The notes: a model not told the origin generated them from the letters alone. Counted from the first letter of the stretch, positions 1 through 11,477 are shown. The stretch: DNA of 38,376 nucleotides from Sperchopsis tessellata (GCA_033557685.1 JAWQRN010000109.1:1-38376); one strand, 5' to 3'. Numbers and translations are program-made.

Positions 1-32
<32 letters not shown>
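1..32. repeat. (AT)n microsatellite
   Basis: Uninterrupted alternating AT runs from the window edge to the left inverted end of the next element, so its true length is unknown. Confidence 0.95.
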
Positions 33-39
<7 letters not shown>

Positions 40-240
40 GAAGGTCCAATAAGGAAACAACCAAATATCTAAAAAAGTTCATAAACTAATCGACCGGTTT
101 CGAGGCCTCGCGCCTCATCTTTAGGACGGACTAGTTAATAAAGATAATATAATCAAAAACAAATGAGAACATGCAAAAGGCAATACAACAGATGTACAAA
201 CTAGATATTTGGTTGTTTCCTTATTGGATCTTCTTTAATT
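33..240. mobile_element. 208-bp element with 38-bp inverted ends
   Basis: Positions 33-70 and 203-240 are near-perfect inverted repeats of 38 bp (one mismatch seen), starting AATTAAAG and ending AAATATCT on the left. AT dinucleotide runs flank both sides. The interior has no reading frame but contains a hammerhead-like motif on the minus strand (84-136). It could be a MITE, or a Penelope-like or retrozyme-derived repeat in foldback arrangement; the sequence alone does not decide. Confidence 0.7.
84..136 (-). ncRNA. degenerate hammerhead ribozyme motif
   Basis: On the minus strand: AACTAGTC, spacer, AAGATGAG, stem II GAGGC/GCCTC with loop GCGAG, GAAAC, CGGTC, then GATTAGTT. AACTAGTC pairs with GATTAGTT (one G-T) as stem I, and GGTC sits where cleavage would occur. 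GAAA and the GTC site are intact. The first core box should read CTGATGA but reads AAGATGA, preceded by CCTA, so it is either mutated or interrupted. Stem III would be minimal, as known for Penelope-associated hammerheads. Probably inactive. Confidence 0.5.
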
Positions 241-339
241 ATATATAGTATTCTTTAGTATATAAGCACATCTAGTTAGTTGAATCCTCTGTAATATAGG
301 TTTTAACAAACTATTGTTGAAAAATAATCTATTAACAAA

Positions 340-670
340 TTAATCATATATAATTAATCGGTTATTTGATTAATAGTATAATCAATATTTTTTTTTATTT
401 GTTAAACACTGATTGTTTAATAGGTTAATCGGAACAAAATCTCAGTCAAAGTTGAAAGTTGTAAACAGAAACGTGCTTATTTTTGACGTCAAATGACTAA
501 TACTAAAGTTTGTGGAATTTTAACATGAATATATTTTTCATTGACGAAATGTTCATCAAATAAATGATTAATCAAATAATCGTTAGATAAATTTTCGAAT
601 AATCGATTAATCAATTTCAAATTTAACAAACAATGATTATTTTATCGATTGATAAAATTAAATTCCAGCA
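340..670. repeat. foldback region rich in GATTAATC palindromes, possible hAT-type MITE relic
   Basis: Many overlapping motifs of the type ATTAATC and AATCGATTAAT occur here. GGTTATTTGATTAAT near 352-372 has an inverted partner near 560-580 (ATTAATCAAATAATC). The right edge read on the minus strand begins TAGTGCTGGAATTTAA, which resembles hAT terminal sequences, but no matching left end was found. No coding content. Confidence 0.35.
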
Positions 671-2030
671 CTAGACGATATTTGTATAAATCAAAGTGCT
701 TGTACTATATGGGGAAACAGTTATACTCTGCATTTCTGGTGAAACACTACTAGGTGTCAGGAATTAGTGCAAGTAGGTACTTTACAAGTGCAATACGTCG
801 AATAAAGCACAATGTCATAACGGAAATAGACATCATGTCTACCTGCTTTGTTTCGAGTAAAAGGGCTGCTATAATGCAAGGAATGTGTAGTTTGATACGT
901 TCAATATTTATTATATTGGTTTACAACCGGTCTCCTCCGCTTTGATTCTCGTAACGCTTCGCTGAACCTTAACTAGGATATTAAACTAAAATGAATGAAA
1001 ATCTTTACGCCCACCAGTATTTTATACAGTGGGGAGGGAATGTATTGGAAAGATATTGCTATTTTCGGTCTACCCCATTTCGCTTTAGATTATGGATTTA
1101 AAAATAAAGCTATTGAAAATGACAGTATTAATATGTAGTAAAGCGGAAAATATTCTACCTTATATTACGAAATATACACATACATAATTTCGAACCCTTA
1201 ACGTTATTATCAGACTTGTTTGTTTGTCCACGAAATTATTATAAATATCGTATATAATATCGTTTCAAAACTTGGCGTCTATATAATCGCACAGTTCAAA
1301 AGTTTGGGAGTGCCAAAAGCGCAGTCAATCAAAAGACGCGAAAATAATTCGAAGAAGAACAAAAACTAATCGCGATTTATCCTGATCATACAAATTGTAA
1401 AAATATATATGATAATTTATTCTAGAACATATATAAAACCATCGGTGCAGTAGTATTTAGTCCTTTTCAACTTTTAGATAAAACTATAAATGTTTTTTAA
1501 ATCATAGTTTGCCACCCACCTTTATTTAAAAATAAACCTTTCACATAAACTATACTTAACGAAATAATAATAATCCAATTATATTTAAGTTATGTATAAA
1601 CTAATTGTACTTTATAGTAATGATTGTATAATGTCAATAAATTATATTCAAACACACTTCCGTTTTAAAAATTCGAAACTGAGCGATGATGTATTTACTG
1701 CCAATGTAGCAAACAGATCCCACGTAAATTAATTTGAAATTCTAACTTTGAAGTATAAATAGCCGATGCGTGCATATGAGCATAATTGCAGTTATTTTTT
1801 TATAGTTTAAGCTGATTAACTCGTGTTCTATAGTTATTTAATGACTAAATAATTGTCCTTCATTGGGCGCTATTCTTTAGGGTCTTACTGGTTGCTAGGG
1901 ACATATTTGAATTTACGTTACTTCTTCGTAGGTTATTCCTGTTCATGGGAAGTTGAGTGAGTATGGTAGAATGGTTTGAATAGTAATTTGATAGTGGCCA
2001 TTCAAGGACAATCAACTTAAACTATAACAT
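671..2030. other. no recognisable feature
   Basis: AT-rich sequence with only short spurious reading frames. I see no repeat pair, RNA gene or transposon domain here. Confidence 0.5.
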
Positions 2031-2039
2031 ATCAAACCC

Positions 2040-2520
2040 ACTTCGAAACAACTACATCTTCATATACAGTTTTAAACAATTACACTTAACTTCACAACAT
2101 ATAAAATTCCTCAAAATGTACCTAAATAAAACATATACCCAAAACATGTAACACTGAAACATTACCATAAAACCCATGGTAGTCATAAAAGAAAAATAGA
2201 ATAGAAGTTAACCAATTACACAAAATATAGCCCAAGAGTTAATTGTGTTGTGCCAACACAAATCCCCAGAAATGCTAAATGACCAGACATTACACCACAA
2301 CACATCCCTCTTAAAAACTTTTGCAAATTTAAAACACCTCATCCACAGAATAACCATCTGACCAATAAACGTACGCATTCCACCACTACACACCATTCCA
2401 TCACGTATCTCCCACCAACTAGTATAACCTACTAAGTTGTATCAGAAACTCCACTACCAAGAGTTGGCTCCCTGATGAAGGGACTCGATCAGGAAACGAA
2501 CAATTTGTAATTAATTAAAG
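2040..2520 (+). repeat. A/C-rich strand-asymmetric block ending in a CTGATGA/GAAAC hairpin
   Basis: From about 2040 to 2450 the plus strand is strongly enriched in A and C. The block ends with CCTGAT (2471-2476) and ATCAGG (2488-2493) forming a hairpin, followed by AAACG. Such asymmetry is common in untranslated parts of retroelements. No protein domain was found in either strand, so the element type is unknown. Confidence 0.35.
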
Positions 2521-3005
2521 TAATTTACTAACTTCCGGATTCTTTTCGAAATTATACTACGTTCTGGCCGAGAGGTACTCTACATTAATATTATACATCG
2601 ATATATAAAACATTAGATATACCATTGCGCATCCTACCCACTTCATCGTGCATGACACACCATTATTTCGAAGACTGTAGAAGTCTGCTAATATCAAAGT
2701 GACAAGCGGTCGAAACTCTTTATATTATGTACATATGTTATATACACAAATCAAGTCAGAGAATGTATCAATGCACTGAAAGCTTTATCTACGATGTAGG
2801 GTATCATGACCCTTGTTTAATTTATAGTTGTTTCTAATATACCTCTACCTCTCTAAATCAAATTAAATATATTATTTAGAACATGATATTATAATAGAAA
2901 AGTAATTCTAAAAATATGAACTTAGATAATTTTTCATCAGAACACAAAGCATTATAGTTATTTTACATTTTCTGTATGTACCTACATATATGTTTTTAAA
3001 TAAAT
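2521..3005. other. no recognisable feature
   Basis: AT-rich DNA with stop codons in all frames; nothing identifiable. Confidence 0.5.
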
Positions 3006-3009
3006 TTTA

Positions 3010-3760
3010 AGTAGAGTGCTAACCCATTATAACGCCCAAATTGAACCATGTTTTGCGTTTGGTAACTCTGATACTTTGACAGCTATAATCTATCATTCTT
3101 CGGATTAAAAATTATGGAACGCGATGAAAGAACAGCTCGTAATTTTTGTTAAAACTTATTACAAATACAGTGAAAATTTTGCAGAGGGCGTATGAAAACT
3201 TTGGTGAAACTGGATCGGTAATCTATTCAAGACCTCGAGTCATTGTATGATGTGGATTTTGGGCAGGAGGCCGGATAGGCCCTTACCTCTTTGAAATTGA
3301 TACAGGAATTGCGGTAACTGTGAATGACGAGCTTTACCGTAACATGATAATAGAGTTGTTTGGGACCAACTGGACGATATGAAACTTGAATGCATGTGGT
3401 TCCAGCAAGACGTCGCCTGCTGCCATACAACTCGAGCAACAGTTGATTTACTGCACCAGCGATTTCCTGGCCGCGAAATTTCAATTGGCCAGCAAGATCG
3501 TGTGGTTTAACAGCATGCGACTTTTTTTGTGGGGTTATCTGAAATTCAAGATCTATGCCAGCAATCCTCAAACAGCTGATGACCACGAAAACGAAATCCG
3601 ACGTGTTATCGATGAAATTTATCAGAGATTGTGCGAAATTGTAATAGAAAATTTTGTGAAATTATTTGCAGCCGATGCCGAGTTGGGTTTGTCCTACATA
3701 ATTTTTCATATATAATCGGATAGTGTGCACTTTAATACTCAATAAAAATCTAATCATAAA
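3010..3760 (+). mobile_element. mariner-type transposase relic with large internal deletion
   Basis: The N-terminal helix-turn-helix region is visible at 3139-3235: VIFVKTYYKYSENFAEGV, then after a frameshift YENFGETGSV, matching the DUF4817-like start of insect IS630/mariner transposases. The reading then jumps to the catalytic region: GFWAGGRIGPYLFE and VNDELYRNMI from about 3250, WFQQD (second catalytic Asp at 3409-3411), HTTRATVDLLHQRFPGR, and after another frameshift LFLWGYLKFKIYASNPQT, EIRRVIDEI and a YIIFHI end near 3714. The DNA between the HTH and the GGRIGPY region, including the first catalytic Asp, is missing. The third catalytic Asp, expected just before LFLWGYL, is replaced. The relic is inactive. 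Terminal inverted repeats could not be fixed by eye. The plus-strand frame 3386-3715 holds most of the C-terminal part. Confidence 0.85.
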
Positions 3761-3764
3761 ATCA

Positions 3765-4335
3765 ATGAAAAAGTCGTTTTATTTCCAATTAAAATCCGGA
3801 GCTCTATTTGGACTACCTTTATTAACCTCATTAAGTACATTGACTCATGGGTGCGTTTCATAAAAATCAGTTTTATTTTAAAAATATTCGGTTCTCATCT
3901 GTATATGTGACACATATGGTGAAAGTTTAAATATCCTCTTATTGTAAAGGGGTTATAACCAAAAAAATTGAGTGCAGTTTATTATCACGGCTCTATTCGT
4001 ATTAAGTGAGAAAATTGTAAGTTATGTTTAAAACTGTTTATATGAATAATTCCGTCATTTTCAAGAAATAAATATTGGTACAGTTACACATATTTCATTC
4101 TGGACAGATAATTATTTTTTTGTTTATAATGGCATGCTAACTATCTGTAGATATATGTGCTCTCTGCAAAGATGAGAAACCGATGTTTTTAAAAAATTTG
4201 ACATGATTATTTTATTCACTTATGAAGAAAATATGTAGTAATATTTTGTAAAAATAAGCAGCAGGTGTAGGTTCTAGTTTAATGTTTCATTTACTTTTAG
4301 GTGAGTAGAAAGTGATATCAAATAGCACCTTGTCA
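3765..4335. other. spacer between mariner and piggyBac relics
   Basis: AT-rich, no reading frame or repeat that I could recognise. It may hold the ends of either neighbouring element. Confidence 0.4.
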
Positions 4336-4339
4336 TTTA

Positions 4340-4889
4340 TTGAAAATCCAAAATAGTTCCGATTTTGAAATGCCAACGCCTTTAGTACTAGTGTTAATTA
4401 TGCAAGAATCTATAAATAATGGTAACCAGTACAATAATGTAGACAACGTAAATGAAGATTATAGTGATAGTTGTGCCGAGAAAGAAAACATTCCACTCAG
4501 TGAATTAGCAAATCGATACTAACAAATCCCACCACTTGCTAAAATCATAACTTGGTTCACTGCGAAACATAATAACTTAAAAGGAAATCCTCCTCAATTT
4601 ATAAGTTGTATATAATAATTATAACTGGAGATCTTTGTCAGTTTTTACACATATTTTTCCGAATGAACTGTTTGAACTGATAAAAGAAGAGACTGTTCGA
4701 TATGCAATTCAACAGGGAAAACATTTGTTTTTTTTTACAATATCTGAAGTAAAAGTATTATTTGCAATAAAAATAATTATGGCTTACAAAAAATATCCAG
4801 AATATCGAACATATTGGTCTTTGATTCCAGTTTTGAAGTTTGGCATGTTTTTAAATGCACTGTCAATAACAAGATAAAGTGAAATAAAA

Positions 4890-4931
<42 letters not shown>

Positions 4932-5880
4932 AATGCTTGATATACTTTTAAGAAGTTTTTCTTCTGCTGCTACACCAACCGAGATGATAGCGATGGACGA
5001 AATCATTCTACCGTTCAAAGGAAGAAATAAGAACAAACAGTACAACAAATCTAAACCCCAAATGGGGATTCAAATTATGGCTTAGATATTCTTCTGATAG
5101 ATATTTGCGATGTATTACTCTGCAAAAGATCATCAACACTGAATTCGGAGTGATTAGTAACACTGTCGTTAGAATGTGTTTTGTATTAGAGGACAAAAAC
5201 TATAAAGCCTCTTAGACAATCTTTTCACTTCCATACCTGCTGTGAAAATGTTGATGGATAAAGATATTTATGTAGTAGGAACTGTTCAACCAAATAGAAT
5301 ACAAAAAGCTGCTGAAAAACGCAAGAAAGAGGTGCTATTTATTTGTAACTTAATGCAATAATATAAGTATTAGTATAAACTAGTACATGTGATATCAAGT
5401 TATTTCGGTAAAGTATATGTTGTACAAAAACAAAAACTGAAAGTCTAAAACATATATTCAAGTATTCAGGCCACAGGCTATAATTGAATTTAATAAATTT
5501 ATGGGTAGAATAGATATGTCGGACAAAATGGTAGAGCACTATCCTCACTCCAGCAAGAATAGAAAATATTATATACGAATAGTGTTTCATTTTATCATTT
5601 TACAACCTCAATGGTCAAATTTAATATATCTATAGCCACAACAAGTATTCGATTTTTTATAAAAAAAGACCATATTCTAGCAAAAAAAACACACTTCTAG
5701 GAAAAATGAACTTGGACCAAGGCTCGTCCAAACCTCAGGACTGGAATTTGAAACTACCCCATGAAACGGTATTACAAAAATTGTCCACGTTGTCACAATA
5801 TAAATCGTGTGAAAAGAACAAGGTATTCATGCTAGGGTCCCAAGAAAGTGTTGTCCTAACGTATGTGGGCGTCATGTTTT
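4340..5880 (+). mobile_element. piggyBac-like transposase relic
   Basis: Transposase segments appear in the right order in changing frames. An acidic N-terminal stretch (ending NIPLSELANRY) is followed at 4635-4877 by FTHIFPNELFELIKEET and IIMAYKKYPEYRTYWS, the usual start of the DDE_Tnp_1_7 domain. After a TA microsatellite come PMLDILLRSF and MDEIILPFKGRNKNKQYN (catalytic Asp at 4996-4998), then VGTVQPNRIQKAAEKRKKE near 5275-5330. At 5480-5600 is EFNKFMGRIDMSDKMVEHY, and near 5765-5870 a Cys-rich tail (NCPRCHN, RTRYSC) like the piggyBac C-terminal zinc-binding region. The stretch 5340-5470 has no match and may be an insertion. Multiple stops and shifts show it is dead. TTAA-flanked termini were not located. 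Confidence 0.85.
4892..4929. repeat. (TA)n microsatellite inside piggyBac relic
   Basis: About 38 bp of alternating TA lies within the transposase, directly after the ALSITR segment. It replaces or interrupts the piece that would join that segment to PMLDILLRSF. Confidence 0.95.
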
Positions 5881-5889
5881 AAACATCAT

Positions 5890-6855
5890 CCTCAGCCTTA
5901 GGTCTCGTCGCAAACTACTCAGATCAGCTACATCGAACAAATATAAATGTGACCTGAAATCTGTGAATTAAAAAAAAAACACCTTCAAAATTAATGTTTT
6001 TATATCATTTGCTATGATCTTTGGTGGCAGAGAAATTTTGATAAATGATGTTGATAATATTAATGATGTTGATAATATAACTGTAATTGATGGCAAATTC
6101 ACTAGGAATAGAGTATGAATCATGGGTAATGTATTTTGATGCGGATTTAAATAACATTATTCCCTATTTAACTCTGAAATTTAGTGCTATAACCAATTTA
6201 GATACATTATACCACTCTTATTTGGATTCCGTGGATGCATTTACAAAAAGAATACAAACCTCATGTTGCATTTTATTTATGTGACATTTGATGTTTCACC
6301 ATGTTTCTTACATAAGTGTTTGTTGGCTGAACATGCCAAAACGCGAAGCACTTTTCGCGGATTGTTTTTATAGCATTGGGAAAGATTGTCTGAACCTAGC
6401 CACCGTTTTAAACATTTTAAATGATCATTTTTGTAGTTTTGTTACATTTATACCTCAGTTCGTTCTTGAATGCGGAGCTTACCTATCAGGGGATTCCAAC
6501 GAGCACTTAAATATTTTTTTATTAACATGAAGAATTTTATATTGAGATTATATACAATATGTCAGTTTCATAATTTTAAAATTTGGACATAACTGAGGAC
6601 GTGGAGCTAGCTGCTTCTGATATATTTTTTAAATTATATTATATCATATGGATGATTCCATGTCACCAATAATTTACTGTTTTATTTCATGTTATTATTA
6701 TTCGTAAGCTTATTGTTACAACATATTATTAATTTCACAATAGACCATTTGCCACAGGATTGGAAATTGAATAATAACATTGCACGTAAATCTAACAAAA
6801 GTCTGTTAACACAAAGCTTAAAATATAATATTTGATACATAAGATATAAAATAAC
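5890..6855. other. unassigned AT-rich sequence with an 18-bp tandem duplication
   Basis: Around 6042-6078 the unit AATGATGTTGATAATAT occurs twice in tandem. Two short open stretches (6087-6284 and 6288-6530) have no recognisable domain and are probably chance or part of an unknown decayed repeat. Confidence 0.4.
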
Positions 6856-6859
6856 AAAT

Positions 6860-6860
6860 A

Positions 6861-6904
<44 letters not shown>
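6860..6904. repeat. (AT)n microsatellite
   Basis: Alternating AT with one CAT interruption. Confidence 0.95.
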
Positions 6905-6905
<1 letters not shown>

Positions 6906-7099
6906 ATTCTGTGGTTTCCAATTCTGGTTTAGGTTAGTATACAATACTTTCTTTTTGGATTTTAATCAAGTTAATTATTAGCATAATGAGTTGCTTGCGC
7001 ATGCTGTTGTTACTGCCCGTAATGAAGCTACTCTTTCACACCTTAAATTTAAAAAGAAAATAATCAAAATTAATGTAGTTTAAATGAGTATATACAGAC

Positions 7100-7785
7100 T
7101 GGGCCATAAGTCATGAAGAGATTTTAAAATTTAATAATTTTTCTGTTTTATAAATTATTTTTATTTACAAATTTTGTGCGAAACAGAATCTCACATAAAT
7201 ATCACCCATTTTCGACTTCGGAACGATGATCTCTACTCACAGGTGTCAATTCTGGCTATTGCACTTCGATTCCTATAATTATATTGCCCTTAAGCTGGTA
7301 GATTGTCTGGGGCTTATTAACGTACACCCGCTGTTATGTCAAATCCGGCGAGTATTTTTGTCTCTGGCTAACTCTTGATAGAAGCCTGTAAACGTTTGAC
7401 GTTGCTGCTAATATGTTGGTTTCAATTATAACAAACTGCATCTTATAAATGCGTATAAATATAAATCCTTCTTTTGTGGATTGAACGTAGTCTCTTAGAT
7501 CGTGGCAAGTCACTTATGGCACTCTGTTGTTGAAAACGGTCAATTATGCAACGAATCATTGATTTCGGGAGCGAATACCTGACATTGAAATAGCTGCTGT
7601 ATGTTCTTTGCGTGAAAATAATTAATCGCTGATTTTGTAAAGAAAATTCTGCAATGTTTATTTGTATTTCTATTGTGAATTTTTCAAACAGAATTTTAAA
7701 AATTGTATTATGTATTCTAAAAATGATTTATAAACCAAAATGTTATCCCATTTTTAAATATCTTCGTGACTTATTGTCCACCCAT
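7100..7785 (-). mobile_element. deleted Tc1-like transposon with inverted ends
   Basis: The ends are imperfect inverted repeats: GGGCCATAAGTCATGAAGAG (from 7101) matches the minus strand of 7752-7783 (GGACAATAAGTCACGAAGAT), and similarity continues inward through TTTATAAATTATTTTTA. On the minus strand, 7556-7486 translates to IRCIIDRFQQQSAISDLPRS and then KRLR, matching the second helix-turn-helix and GRPR-type motif of Tc1 transposases (typically RRIIxRFxxTGSVxDRPRSGRPR). It continues, with a stop, as RRIYIYTHL and further Tc1-like residues. The element is about 0.69 kb, roughly half the length of a full Tc1 element, and the catalytic DDE part is missing or unreadable. Confidence 0.75.
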
Positions 7786-7789
7786 TATT

Positions 7790-9925
7790 AAGATTTGTAT
7801 GTACCCTTATATAAATGTTTTTATTTACTAATTTTGTTCGTGATATGCAAGTATTCATTTTGAAGACCTAAATAATTTCCCCTTAAGTTATATATTTACA
7901 GCTGCTGTTCCTTAACTTTAGACTCTATGTACTACAATGATAGTATTGTAGCCCCTTTCATATAACTGTAAATAAACAAACAAATAATGTTATCTATAGT
8001 TGTACACATTTTAAAAACAAGGAAAAAAACTAATTGCAGTGTCGAAATGTTTGGAAGAGTATCAGCGTAGCTGGTAAATCTTCTAAAGGTAGTCGTTCAG
8101 TAACAATATTATTAAAAATATAATATTTATTATTATAAAATAATCGTAAGGAGGTAATCTTCCAAAATATTTCAATGCGGAGGGCATTGGAAGGGTTTCT
8201 GTTTTATGCGGTAAATGTGTATAAGTTCTAATTTATAATCATATGGTCTTTTCCATACTAATAGCTTCCTCGGAATAAGAATAAGGCAATTTGATAGTTG
8301 GAATTGCATTTACTTTAAGATTGATAACTTGAAAAATATGTATACAGATTATCTTGAAAAGATTTCTCGGAACATATTCCAGCCATATTAGCATAAAAAT
8401 AGTAATTTTATATAAAGTTCTCATATTTTACTAAAAAAAGTTTACACGTGCTTTCACATCAATTCTACTATAGCCACAAGGGAAATTTCATTTTTAACGC
8501 AAGTTCTCGTCTTGAAGAACTGAATAATAATTAATGCCGTATGATTTTTACAATTAAATACAGCGTCAGGCTGCATTTTCAAAAAAAAAAACTAATGAAT
8601 ATACTTGAGTTTCAGTATACATACCACAAAAAATAAATAAAATATTTAATTCTCAAAACACAAACAAATAGTTGAAAATTTTGACAAATTGGCAGCTTGT
8701 GTTATTCATTGGCAACTAATCTCTAGACCACCTGCTCAATAGCCGTGTGACCGTATGCGTGTTTATAAGCAATAATTTGTCCTAGTTACCATCATACCTA
8801 AGGATCTCCTATCACATTATATGTATATAGTCTAGGAATCGACAAATATGGTACATAATGGTAGATCGTACACAATATATAGCTAACTCCTGCAAGAACG
8901 TATCAATAAGATATACCTTTTTAAAGGTTAACTGAAACCTTATATAATATAAGTACGTAACATATTTAGTGTCATCAAATAACCAATAACCTAATAGGCC
9001 CTCAGGATCTAATAGAAATATTTTTTCTTCTAATGCCATATAAAATTTTACTTTTCGAAAATAAACCTAAGCAAAGTTCAAAGAACCAACACATTAAGTA
9101 ATATATTTAAGCATATTTAAGTTAATTAAGTATTTTGTATTTGCGTACTTGTAAGTATATTATTACGTACTTTTAGTCCTTGATCTCATACCTCTTGACA
9201 TATCCTTTAACGAGGAAAATTTAAAATACATATTCGTATATTTTAATTCTCTTTAAGCGTTAAATTTAATGGTTTACTTCAAATTTATATTTTAAAATCT
9301 CTCCTGGTTAATTATTGCCAAAGCGAACAAATTTTACCACTGTTTTTATTTTAACCACGACGTGAGCTTACTAAATATAATAAATTTTACGGGTTTACTA
9401 TTTAATAATGTTGACTATTTATTGACTATTCGAATGGATATATGAACTCGTAAATAATATAATTATGTTGTAAAAAATATGAGCTTGAGAGCAAAAAAAT
9501 AATAATTCTCAAAATGGACGTTCACCGCAAACTTTGCAATTAATCCATATAGTCTGACACCATAATTTAGAACTGAAATGATTCTTATGTTAAACGAAAT
9601 GGCGAAAGTAGCCCTGGTGTTATTGTGCACTGTGAAACTCGCACAATTTTATATGAAAGAATGTTAGCTTAAGCAATTCTGAAGTATAATTTTGTTGAGG
9701 CATGCAAAAGGTCAGTATCTTAATTTTCAATAAATTACAAAACATGTGCTCAATTATTCGAGAATGTCATGTTTAAAATAAAAATAAATATAGATATGCA
9801 GCTGCAGAACAAAGTCTTAAAAATTCACGGCAATAGTTAAGATTTCCAAAAAAGGTAAATTTGTTATTAAGCGGATAGTTAGACTTTAGACTAGTTATCT
9901 TTAAATGCTGATTTTAATTGATATA
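7790..9925. other. no recognisable feature
   Basis: AT-rich with short spurious frames on both strands. No repeat, RNA gene or transposase motif seen. Confidence 0.45.
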
Positions 9926-9929
9926 CATT

Positions 9930-10580
9930 GCCATTATCAGCCTTCATTCATCACTGCTAGAAAAAGGCCCTCCCAAGCTCCTTCCATTTCATTTGTTCTG
10001 CTTTCCTATCCGTGAATCCCAAACAATCTCTGAGTTCTATGTCCAACGTGTTAATAGGATATCTTGTTAATGTCTCACTAGGATACGTTAACGCAAGTAA
10101 AACAGACTGATCGAAAACCCTGAGTTTCAAACACAAAATAATCTACGACATATATGTTCTAACGACCAGTTTTGCTCTATTTATTATTATAAACTGGGCC
10201 ATACACATTTAAGATTTTACTATTTTGATAACTGTAACCTCGATGTAAACATTGGCTGCCATAGTTCATTGAGCATCACTTTTAATTAATATTCATCCTA
10301 AGGCCTATATTTCAACTTTCTAAAACTTCATCAATCATTTGTTCTTGGAGCATTTCTATGGCGGTTGCAATATGATGATTTAATCTGAAAATCTTAAATT
10401 GTTGTGATATTCTACATTGACTTTAACGTCTTTCTCTTTGCAATCTAGTGCTCGAAGCATACATTCAAGACCTGAAACTGAGCAACTTCCGCGAAATGAT
10501 GTCCCCTTGTCACCCTTTTTTAAATATCTTTCTTGATATAATTTATCACTTAATGCAGTCAATATTTTGAATGAGCTCTA
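9930..10580 (-). mobile_element. RTE-like LINE relic (reverse transcriptase C-terminal half)
   Basis: Reading the minus strand from 10580 down, frame-shifted reverse transcriptase segments appear in order: YIELIQNI, KGDKGTSF/GDIISRKLL (equivalent to the RQGDxxSPKLF motif), LRALDCKEKDVKV, NVEYHNNLRFSD followed by DIV (the FADD catalytic box with Ala to Ser), TAIEMLQEQ, and IGLRMNI. Then come VFDQSVLLALTYPSETLT at about 10119-10065 and WKELGRAFF at about 9990-9961. The last two are typical of the C-terminal part of RTE-type insect LINEs. The 5' part (endonuclease and early RT motifs) is absent. The minus-strand frame 10562-10380 covers the catalytic box. Confidence 0.75.
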
Positions 10581-11430
10581 TATAGGTTGAAGAAATATCA
10601 TTTCGGACCAAGGATTTTATCACTGCAGATATTTTTATCGATTCAAATGCTTTCTACGAAATTGAAGCAGTGTGGCAAGGGATACTGGTGTATCATTTAC
10701 GGAAGACTATTAATTCTTTGGGTAGGTATAATTCGAGTTGATCTCTAAGATGGTACGTAATAATTTTGGTTGAGATCTTATAAACCACTTATGTGAAATT
10801 GATTTTCTTTATTGTGGATTGGAATAGCTATTGCATTATTTCTAGGCATGATATATACAGTTCTGGCAGAACTGTATATATCTCATATCCAGCAAATTTG
10901 CATATGTCAACCGTAGTACCTCCTAATAATTTCCAAGCATGTCTAACTACTAAAGGTACTACTGGTTGAACTTCACCCATGAATAAATATTTGTATATTT
11001 ACGTTTGTATTGATTTAGCTCTTGGTGAAACTCTCTAACGACTCGATGGATTTCCTCATTATTGTTACCTCTCTAACTGTTTCCATATCTGAGGGCTATT
11101 ACTTGCTATTTCCAATCATAATGCTCTATTTCATGTGTTTATAGCATATCTCTTTCGTTTGGAGTGTAGCTTCAAAACTGCATCTTGTTACTTCTTATAT
11201 TCGATATTCATGGTCCTGAAAATGGCCAATCAGTTCTATTTCAACAGTAAAACGTAATTAATTCGAACAATTTAATCAATATTTTTTTTATTTCTTTCCA
11301 CAATTTTTTTTTATTAAATAATTAGTCGATCGCTCTCGATAACACAAAAATCATTTTCAGGTTGGGTCTGGGAAGTTAACAACAGCTCCTGTTAATTGAA
11401 GATGACTTTTGTGCTGTAGAAATTAGTCTT
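10581..11430. other. unassigned sequence next to the RTE-like relic
   Basis: On the minus strand of about 11090-10890 a readable stretch includes EEIHRVVREFHQELNQYKRK and, in another frame, VVPLVVRHAWKLLGGTTVDI. It looks like decayed coding sequence but I do not recognise the family. A perfect 15-bp hairpin lies at 10850-10882. Confidence 0.35.
10850..10882. repeat. perfect 15-bp inverted repeat with 3-nt loop
   Basis: GATATATACAGTTCT (10850-10864) is followed by GGC and its exact reverse complement AGAACTGTATATATC (10868-10882). Confidence 0.9.
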
Positions 11431-11436
11431 CTAAAT

Positions 11437-11439
11437 ATG

Positions 11440-11477
<38 letters not shown>

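Noticed and set aside
3227..3586. 119-codon minus-strand frame
   Set aside because: Antisense of the mariner transposase relic, which is clearly readable on the plus strand.
10600..10720. Plus-strand text FIDSNAFYEIEAVWQG resembling an RT motif in the opposite direction to the adjoining relic
   Set aside because: One short degenerate match; would need an inversion, and chance is as likely.
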